DNA of 20,077 nucleotides, taken from an uncultured Ignavibacteriota bacterium (GTDB lineage Bacteria > Bacteroidota > Ignavibacteria > Tepidaquicellales > Tepidaquicellaceae). How positions within the stretch are numbered: position 1 is the first letter of the stretch; every line of letters begins with the position of its first letter. The notes below the pieces were generated by a model that searched no databases, had not been told where the DNA came from, and saw nothing but the letters and a program-made list of their open reading frames with translations. The stretch spans positions 1 to 20,077 of the forward strand of contig CALGII010000212.1 in assembly GCA_937915485.1 (NCBI GenBank), in the 5' to 3' direction. Positions 15,155 to 20,077 of this stretch are shown one piece after another. Position numbers and translations under genes: made by a program.

Positions 15155-15879
15155 TGCGTTTTCTTTTGTGAAAATTTACAAATTAATATGCTTAGTTCAT
15201 ACAGACCGACAAGCGGAATTCCGAGCATTACCTGGCTCGTTATGTCGGGACCCGGCGTAACGATGCCCGCTATCAGAAGAATTGCTACCAGCGCGTGGCG
15301 CCTGTACTTTCTCATGAAAGACGGCTTTAAAATTCCGATTTTCGAAAGAAAGAACGACAGCATCGGCAGTTCGAAAACCAGCCCCGACGCGATTACCAGC
15401 GATATAACGAAACTCATATACTCGTCCGCCGATATCTTGTTTTCGATTATCGTCGAGCCGAAATTCGCGAAGAAACCGAGCGCGGCGGGGAGCATCAGAA
15501 AATACGAGAATACGACGCCCGACAGAAAACACAGAGACGTGAATACGACAACGCCCGTAACATACTTTCTTTCATTTTCCTTCAGAGCAGGTTCGACGAA
15601 CTTCCATATCTGATAAATAATATTGGGGACGCTTAAAACCGCGCCCCCTATGAAAATCACTTCCATGTAAATAATAAACTGTCCGTACGGCCTGAGGTTT
15701 ATTATCGAAAGAGGCGGATTCGACTGCGCCGCGGGAGCGAAGATTATGTTGTTCATAATCCAGTCTATGAAGAACCCCACAACAACGCTTCCGATTACAA
15801 TGCCGACCAGAGATTTTATTATCCGCCATCTCAGTTCCTCGAGATGGTCGAGGAATCCCATATCGCTATCCGATGCCAT
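15151..15879 (-). CDS. tatC: Twin-arginine translocase subunit TatC
   Basis: Core receptor of the Tat pathway, which exports folded, often cofactor-containing proteins across the inner membrane. The 242-residue protein has six membrane segments. Typical marks are HLEELRWRI (12-20) at the cytoplasmic N-terminus, the loop FVEPALKENERKY (94-106) with Glu103 at the same number as the signal-binding Glu103 of E. coli TatC, and TPGPDITSQVMLGIPL (residues about 209-224) near the end. The frame starts at ATG 15879, overlapping the end of glyA by 14 bases; Met7 (15861), four bases past the glyA stop, is an equally good start. No tatA or tatB gene is in the window. Confidence 0.94.
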   Translation of the reverse strand: MASDSDMGFLDHLEELRWRIIKSLVGIVIGSVVVGFFIDWIMNNIIFAPAAQSNPPLSIINLRPYGQFIIYMEVIFIGGAVLSVPNIIYQIWKFVEPALKENERKYVTGVVVFTSLCFLSGVVFSYFLMLPAALGFFANFGSTIIENKISADEYMSFVISLVIASGLVFELPMLSFFLSKIGILKPSFMRKYRRHALVAILLIAGIVTPGPDITSQVMLGIPLVGLYELSILICKFSQKKTQ

Positions 15880-17158
15880 ACAACGGGAAACGCGACGTTA
15901 TTTCCTCAACGGCGTTTCTTACATCTGTTTTAGTTTTTTCGTCCTGCGGATTGGACACGACCATATTTATAAGTTCCGCGATTTGCTCCATTTCCTTTTC
16001 TTTCATGCCTCTCGTCGTGAGCGCGGGAGTTCCGAGCCTAATGCCGCTTGTAATCAGCGGGCTCTTGTCGTCGAAAGGAACTGCGTTCTTGTTGCACGTG
16101 ATTCCGACGTTGTCGAGCGCTTCCTGCGCCGCCTTACCCGTGATGTTCTTGTTTCTCGTATCGACGAGCATCAGGTGATTGTCCGTGCCGCCGGATATTA
16201 TCTTGAATCCGAGCGATACGAGTTTTACCGCGAGCGCTTTCGCGTTCCTTATAATCTGTTTCGCGTATTCCTCGAATTCAGGCTGAAGCGCCTCGCCGAA
16301 TCCTACCGCCTTCGCCGCGATTACGTGCATCAAAGGTCCGCCCTGAATTCCGGGTATTACCATCGAGTCTATTAATTCGGACATCATTTTCTTTCTTCCC
16401 GATTTCGGCGCTACCTTGCCGAACGGATTTTCATAATCCTTTCCGATTAGTATGAGTCCGCCTCTCGGTCCGCGGAGGGTCTTGTGCGTCGTGGTCGCCA
16501 CTACGTGGCAGTACGGAAGCGGGTCGTTCAGAAGTTTCTTCGCTATGAGCCCCGCTGGATGCGCTATGTCCGCGAAAAGGAACGCGCCGACCTTGTCGGC
16601 TATTTCCCTGAATTTCTTGTAATCTATGTTTCTCGAATACGCGCTCGCTCCCACCGTTATCATCTTCGGCTTTTCTTTCATCGCCGCGTCGGCAATCATA
16701 TCGTAATCGAGCATTTCCGTTTCGGGGTTTATTCCGTAAGCGGTGAAATTGTAAAGTTGCCCCGAAAAGTTCACGGGCGAGCCGTGTGTCAGGTGGCCTC
16801 CGTGCGAGAGGTCCATTCCCATTACCTTGTCGCCGGGTTTCAGGAACGAGAAGTAAACCGCCATGTTCGCGGTGCTGCCCGAATGCGGCTGAACGTTGGC
16901 GTATTCCGCGCCGAACAGTTCTTTCGCGCGGTCTCTCGCTATATTTTCAGCGACGTCAACGAACTCGCAGCCGCCGTAATAACGTTTTCCGGGATATCCC
17001 TCGGCGTATTTATTCGTAAGCGTGGAGCCGAGCGCTTCTATGACGCTCATTGAAACAAAATTTTCGGAAGCAATCATTTCGAGTTTCTTTGCCTGTCTTC
17101 TGGTTTCGTTCGAAATCGCGTTAAAAACTTCCGCGTCGGTATTCTTTAAGTATTCCAT
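15866..17158 (-). CDS. glyA: Serine hydroxymethyltransferase
   Basis: Cytoplasmic PLP enzyme that converts serine and tetrahydrofolate to glycine and methylene-tetrahydrofolate, the main source of one-carbon units. The 430-residue length is standard. PLP-binding Lys226 sits in TTTHKTLRGPRGG (222-234); Asp197 and His200 in FADIAHPAG (195-203); the substrate region EMIASENFVS (27-36), NKYAEGYPGKRYYGG (49-63) and SGSTANM (93-99) are intact. The C-terminal segment includes IRLGTPALTTRGMKEKEM. It begins 10 bases after rpiB and overlaps the 5' end of tatC, so it lies inside the long minus-strand unit. No glycine or T-box riboswitch is visible before it. Confidence 0.97.
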   Translation of the reverse strand: MEYLKNTDAEVFNAISNETRRQAKKLEMIASENFVSMSVIEALGSTLTNKYAEGYPGKRYYGGCEFVDVAENIARDRAKELFGAEYANVQPHSGSTANMAVYFSFLKPGDKVMGMDLSHGGHLTHGSPVNFSGQLYNFTAYGINPETEMLDYDMIADAAMKEKPKMITVGASAYSRNIDYKKFREIADKVGAFLFADIAHPAGLIAKKLLNDPLPYCHVVATTTHKTLRGPRGGLILIGKDYENPFGKVAPKSGRKKMMSELIDSMVIPGIQGGPLMHVIAAKAVGFGEALQPEFEEYAKQIIRNAKALAVKLVSLGFKIISGGTDNHLMLVDTRNKNITGKAAQEALDNVGITCNKNAVPFDDKSPLITSGIRLGTPALTTRGMKEKEMEQIAELINMVVSNPQDEKTKTDVRNAVEEITSRFPLYGIG

Positions 17159-17168
17159 AAGATAAATT

Positions 17169-17603
17169 TTAGTTAGTATCCATTTTCTTTATGCGGCGCT
17201 CGTGACGCTCGCCGCCTTCAAAATCCGTGTTCAGAAATATATCGAGATATCTTTCGGCGTGTTCAAGGTCGACGAAGTCGGAGCCGAAGCATATAACGTT
17301 CGCATTGTTGTGCCGCCTCGACATTTCAGCCATGTTGTTGTTCGTGGCGTTGACAGCCCTGATTCCGCGGAATCTGTTGGCCGACATCGAAACGCCTATG
17401 CCGCTGCCGCAAACGAGCACGCCGAAATCGCACCCGCCGTTTACGACCGCTTCGCATACTTTTTTCGCGTAGTCGGGATAATCGACGCTATCCGCCGAGT
17501 TCGTCCCCGAATCCGCGAATTCGATTCTTTTATCCGATAAGTATTTCTTTAATCCTTCTTTCAGGGGAAATCCCCTGTGGTCGGAGCCTATTGCTATTTT
17601 CAT
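17169..17603 (-). CDS. rpiB: Ribose-5-phosphate isomerase B
   Basis: Interconverts ribose 5-phosphate and ribulose 5-phosphate in the pentose phosphate pathway; a RpiB/LacA-fold enzyme of 144 residues, normal length. Active-site residues seen are Asp8-His9 in GSDHRGF (6-12), Cys65 in VCGSGIGVSMSANRF (64-78) as the catalytic base, and His98 in MSRRHNNANV (94-103). The segment between, AVNATNNNMAEM, is Asn-rich compared with the AALVHD-type sequence of many homologues, but the catalytic set is complete. The C-terminal helix ends HERRIKKMDTN. It is 14 bases downstream of the outer-membrane barrel gene and 10 bases upstream of glyA; this pairing with glyA is common in bacteria. Confidence 0.95.
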   Translation of the reverse strand: MKIAIGSDHRGFPLKEGLKKYLSDKRIEFADSGTNSADSVDYPDYAKKVCEAVVNGGCDFGVLVCGSGIGVSMSANRFRGIRAVNATNNNMAEMSRRHNNANVICFGSDFVDLEHAERYLDIFLNTDFEGGERHERRIKKMDTN

Positions 17604-17617
17604 AGATTTAAAATTTT

Positions 17618-18877
17618 TTATCTGTCCTCGTCGCTCGGTCTTATGAACCAGAACTCGCCGAAATTCAGTCCTATTGAAGCCTTGATGTAATTATCCTTAA
17701 TCAGGCTGTTGTCTTTCTTTCCTCTCGTACCGAGTTCGAAACCAAGGTCAATGCCGTTTACTTCGTTAATCGGGACGCCGATGCCGAAACTTACGGCATA
17801 ATGGTCTATCGTTTGCCCAGCGATTTTATAGTATGAATTGTCGTAAGAAAATCCCGCCCTGTACGTCAGCCGCTCAAATACCGACCTGTCCTTTTTCGGC
17901 GCGGGCAGAACTTCGAAGCCGAATCCGAGACGCATATTGTCCGAATACTCCGCGGGAGCCAGGTTCACGGGCTTGAAGCCGCTGAATTTCTGGAATGAAA
18001 CATCTGACGAGAGTATCAACTGACGTCCGATTTGCTTCGTGATGCCGAAACCATACGCTTCGGGCACGTCCCATTCGGTTTCAGATGTAAACGATGAATC
18101 GTAACTCGACAGGCTTGTTATGTAAATCTTGTCAATTGTAGATTTCAGTTTGAACTTGCTCTGGTAGAAAAATCCGATGCTTAGATTTTCAAACACCTTG
18201 CTTTTTCTGAGCAATGCTCCGAAATCAAGCACGATGCCGCCCTTGAAGTAACCGCCCTTTAAGTCGTTTTCGCTTCTTATGTATGAGTTCGTGAAATACT
18301 GATTATTGAAATCGAAGTAAGTCAGGTTTTTGATATTGCCGAAAGAGTAATCATACTCGAAACCGAGGTTTACAAAATCGATAGGTCTGCCTGCAAGACC
18401 GAAGTTAAGGCGTGTGAGACCGCCCATTCCCGCGAACGTGGCGGTGTACGCCGCTCCCTGGTCATCTACTTTTCCCGATGTCTTGTACTGCATCAGAGTA
18501 TAAGGATTGAACCCGAAAATAAGCGTCATCCCGTGCTTGTCCCAAAAAGGCACGCCGAAATTGAATCCCGTAACGTTCGCGTCGGAAATTTTCTCCGACG
18601 ACGTGTTGTTTGAAGACTCGAGAAACTCGGTTTTCATTCCGAGTGAGAAGAAAACATTCTTTAAACGAGTGTTCGCCGCGGGGTTCGTGCTGTTCACGTA
18701 ATTTCCGAAAAGCGATATTCCCTGAATTCCCATCTGGTCTGTCCGCAGACTCGAAGAATACTTAATTTCGCCCAGACCGATAGCCGAATAAGGCGAGCCG
18801 AGAGAAAACTCTTCCTGAGTCCTGCCGATACCCGTTATTACGAAAACCGAAAATAATATGATTAATGTTTTTTTCAT
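17618..18877 (-). CDS. Outer-membrane beta-barrel protein, function unknown
   Basis: A 419-residue protein with an N-terminal signal peptide (about residues 1-20, TGIGRTQ end) and many alternating amphipathic strands rich in Gly, Tyr and Phe, ending with strand-like ASIGLNFGEFWFI near the C-terminus. The mature N-terminus SLGSPYSAIGLGEI (25-38) resembles the SPYSrfGlG motif of Bacteroidota outer-membrane proteins, some annotated as FadL/OmpP1-like transporters. Strand-rich segments such as NLGFEYDYSFGNI and LGFGFEVLPAPKKDRSVFERL and the glycine pattern NFGVPFW support a barrel. It sits 4 bases after the lipoprotein gene, so the two are probably made together as an envelope pair. What it carries, if anything, cannot be read from the sequence. 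Confidence 0.75.
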   Translation of the reverse strand: MKKTLIILFSVFVITGIGRTQEEFSLGSPYSAIGLGEIKYSSSLRTDQMGIQGISLFGNYVNSTNPAANTRLKNVFFSLGMKTEFLESSNNTSSEKISDANVTGFNFGVPFWDKHGMTLIFGFNPYTLMQYKTSGKVDDQGAAYTATFAGMGGLTRLNFGLAGRPIDFVNLGFEYDYSFGNIKNLTYFDFNNQYFTNSYIRSENDLKGGYFKGGIVLDFGALLRKSKVFENLSIGFFYQSKFKLKSTIDKIYITSLSSYDSSFTSETEWDVPEAYGFGITKQIGRQLILSSDVSFQKFSGFKPVNLAPAEYSDNMRLGFGFEVLPAPKKDRSVFERLTYRAGFSYDNSYYKIAGQTIDHYAVSFGIGVPINEVNGIDLGFELGTRGKKDNSLIKDNYIKASIGLNFGEFWFIRPSDEDR

Positions 18878-18881
18878 TTTT

Positions 18882-20069
18882 TTATCCCCTCGGCGTGTAC
18901 CTGATTACAAGTTTCGGACGTTTCGATGTATCCTGAACGGAAGGTCCGTAAAATACAAGTTTATCGAGATTCGTAAAATCACTGATATTTCTCAACTGTA
19001 TGCCGAGATTCTTCGTCTTGTCATAGTTCCACGTCTGGAAAATCTGATTCAGTCTGAATGAAAAAGTAATCGAATCATCCTGTATGGGGCTTCTAATAAT
19101 TCCGTCATTCGTCTTTGCAGCGGAATCCGTTGTCATAAGGAAGAAAATATTCGGATTAGTACGCGCAGTGAACGAATTCGCTTTGTCCCACTTAAGACGG
19201 AGATACGCTTCGTTGATTGTAACCTTTTCGCTTAGTTTCGAAAGGTCGAAGTTCATTATGTCGCCGTAAATCAATCCGTTCTGAAGCGTTATTCTGTCTG
19301 GCGGCAGGACTGAATACGGAGCGTCGGTGAATGTAACCGCCGAAACGTAACCGGGACTGTCATAAACCAGCGTGTCAGTCTTGTTGTTCTTGTTCACGAT
19401 TATAACCAGTTTCGGGCAGAGGTAAGAATCCGTTTTCGAGAATGCCTTTATTGTGTTTGAATTTGAATTCGGAACAAGAGCCATTCCGTAATTTTTCTGA
19501 GCGTAGTTCGTATCCGCTTCGTATTCGAGCCAGTTCTTTACGGTCTGCGCGTCAAGAGGTATCGAAATTGTGTTTGTATCCGTAGGAGCGCCCGTGTAAG
19601 AACCGATTAGCGTCGTTCCTATACTGCCTGAAGAAAATGTATCGAGCGTCACGGACGGATAATAATAGTATTTGTTCAGCGGATACATATTGAAAGAAAC
19701 CGTGCCGAGCGTGTCAGTAAACGCGTATTTATTGTAGTGCAGTTTCAACGTGGCGGAATAAACCGTCGCGCCCTTATAATCCGTGGAAAGCCCTGAAAAT
19801 TTCAGAAGCGTCTTGGATTCATAATCGCCCGACTTGCCGATGAAGAAATTCGCCGCCTGAAACGTGTTCACGAACAGTTTGAAATTGTTGTGCGTAATCA
19901 GCAAAGTATCCTTATTCGAATCCAGAACCTTTGTTCCGAGCGTGTCGGAAATTATGAACTCGAGTCCGACGTCATTCGGATTGTTTTCGCAGGACTGAAG
20001 GACAAAGAGTCCCGAGACCGCGGCAACAAGTATGATTGCCCTGATATAAAATTTAAGGTTTTTTCTCAA
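18882..20069 (-). CDS. Outer-membrane lipoprotein with two DNRLRE-like repeats
   Basis: A 395-residue secreted lipoprotein. The signal peptide carries a hydrophobic core (11-24) and lipobox LQSC with lipidated Cys27. The mature part shows an internal duplication: first copy about residues 82-226 (KTLLKFSGL, VYSATLKLHYN, VKNWLEYE, NYGMALVP, PKLVIIV) and second copy about 272-392 (MNFDLSKL, INEAYLRLKWD, IFQTWNYD, NLGIQLRN, PKLVIRY). This pattern resembles DNRLRE-type carbohydrate-associated domains and DUF4270-like lipoproteins, so a surface-binding role is plausible but not shown. The visible start is TTG at 20069, but the frame remains open to the end of the window, so the true start may be a few codons upstream, outside it. 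Downstream, 4 bases away, is the barrel gene. Confidence 0.7.
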   Translation of the reverse strand: MRKNLKFYIRAIILVAAVSGLFVLQSCENNPNDVGLEFIISDTLGTKVLDSNKDTLLITHNNFKLFVNTFQAANFFIGKSGDYESKTLLKFSGLSTDYKGATVYSATLKLHYNKYAFTDTLGTVSFNMYPLNKYYYYPSVTLDTFSSGSIGTTLIGSYTGAPTDTNTISIPLDAQTVKNWLEYEADTNYAQKNYGMALVPNSNSNTIKAFSKTDSYLCPKLVIIVNKNNKTDTLVYDSPGYVSAVTFTDAPYSVLPPDRITLQNGLIYGDIMNFDLSKLSEKVTINEAYLRLKWDKANSFTARTNPNIFFLMTTDSAAKTNDGIIRSPIQDDSITFSFRLNQIFQTWNYDKTKNLGIQLRNISDFTNLDKLVFYGPSVQDTSKRPKLVIRYTPRG

Positions 20070-20077
20070 TATTCTTT

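Noticed and set aside
15746..17053. Long plus-strand open frames opposite glyA and tatC
   Set aside because: glyA and tatC carry all expected motifs on the minus strand; the antisense translations have no recognisable domain.
17310..17350. RpiB active-site loss because of the Asn-rich NATNNN segment
   Set aside because: His98, Cys65 and His9 are all present, so the enzyme appears intact; the segment is ordinary family variation.

Overview
The window looks like core chromosome from a free-living member of the Bacteroidota/Chlorobi/Ignavibacteria side of the tree. The support is indirect: a DUF5683 membrane protein, a paired lipoprotein and outer-membrane barrel with an SPYS-type N-terminus, A/T-rich leaders without clear Shine-Dalgarno sequences, several TTG or GTG starts, and a bacterial deoxyhypusine-synthase-like gene. 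No rRNA, tRNA, CRISPR array, phage gene or insertion sequence is visible. The placement is by gene content only.

Layout. Block 1 (34-5474, minus strand) reads, in transcription order: an uncharacterised conserved 340-residue protein, fumarylacetoacetase, a start-less 3' gene remnant, secG, a DUF5683 protein, asnS and a YacP-type NYN nuclease. Block 2 (5743-14184, plus strand) begins with a deoxyhypusine-synthase-like enzyme closed by a strong terminator. A two-gene unit follows (OmdA-like protein and MntP manganese exporter). The replication and topology cluster dnaN-recF-DUF721/dciA-gyrB comes next, and uppP last. Block 3 (14186-20069, minus strand) reads lipoprotein, outer-membrane barrel, rpiB, glyA, tatC and polyprenyl diphosphate synthase, with gaps of 14 bases or less or with overlaps, so it is probably one transcript. 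Strand switches lie at 5475-5742 (divergent) and at 14185 (convergent, one base between stop codons).

How the genes work together. Block 1 mixes tyrosine catabolism (the last step, fumarylacetoacetate to fumarate plus acetoacetate), protein export (SecG) and translation (AsnRS). The centre is replication: clamp, RecF, helicase-loader-like protein and gyrase. The right side joins lipid-carrier metabolism (UppP recycles undecaprenyl pyrophosphate; the prenyl synthase makes a long isoprenoid chain), Tat export, one-carbon and pentose metabolism, and two cell-envelope proteins.

The most unusual items are a roughly 100-residue insertion inside domain I of the DnaN sliding clamp; a coding remnant that continues in frame directly after the fumarylacetoacetase stop codon; the uncharacterised partner gene of fumarylacetoacetase; a bacterial DHS-like enzyme that keeps the catalytic lysine but has altered substrate-site residues; and two RNA hairpins placed where they could control translation or transcription. 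I see no clear defence system, secondary-metabolite cluster or mobile system here.
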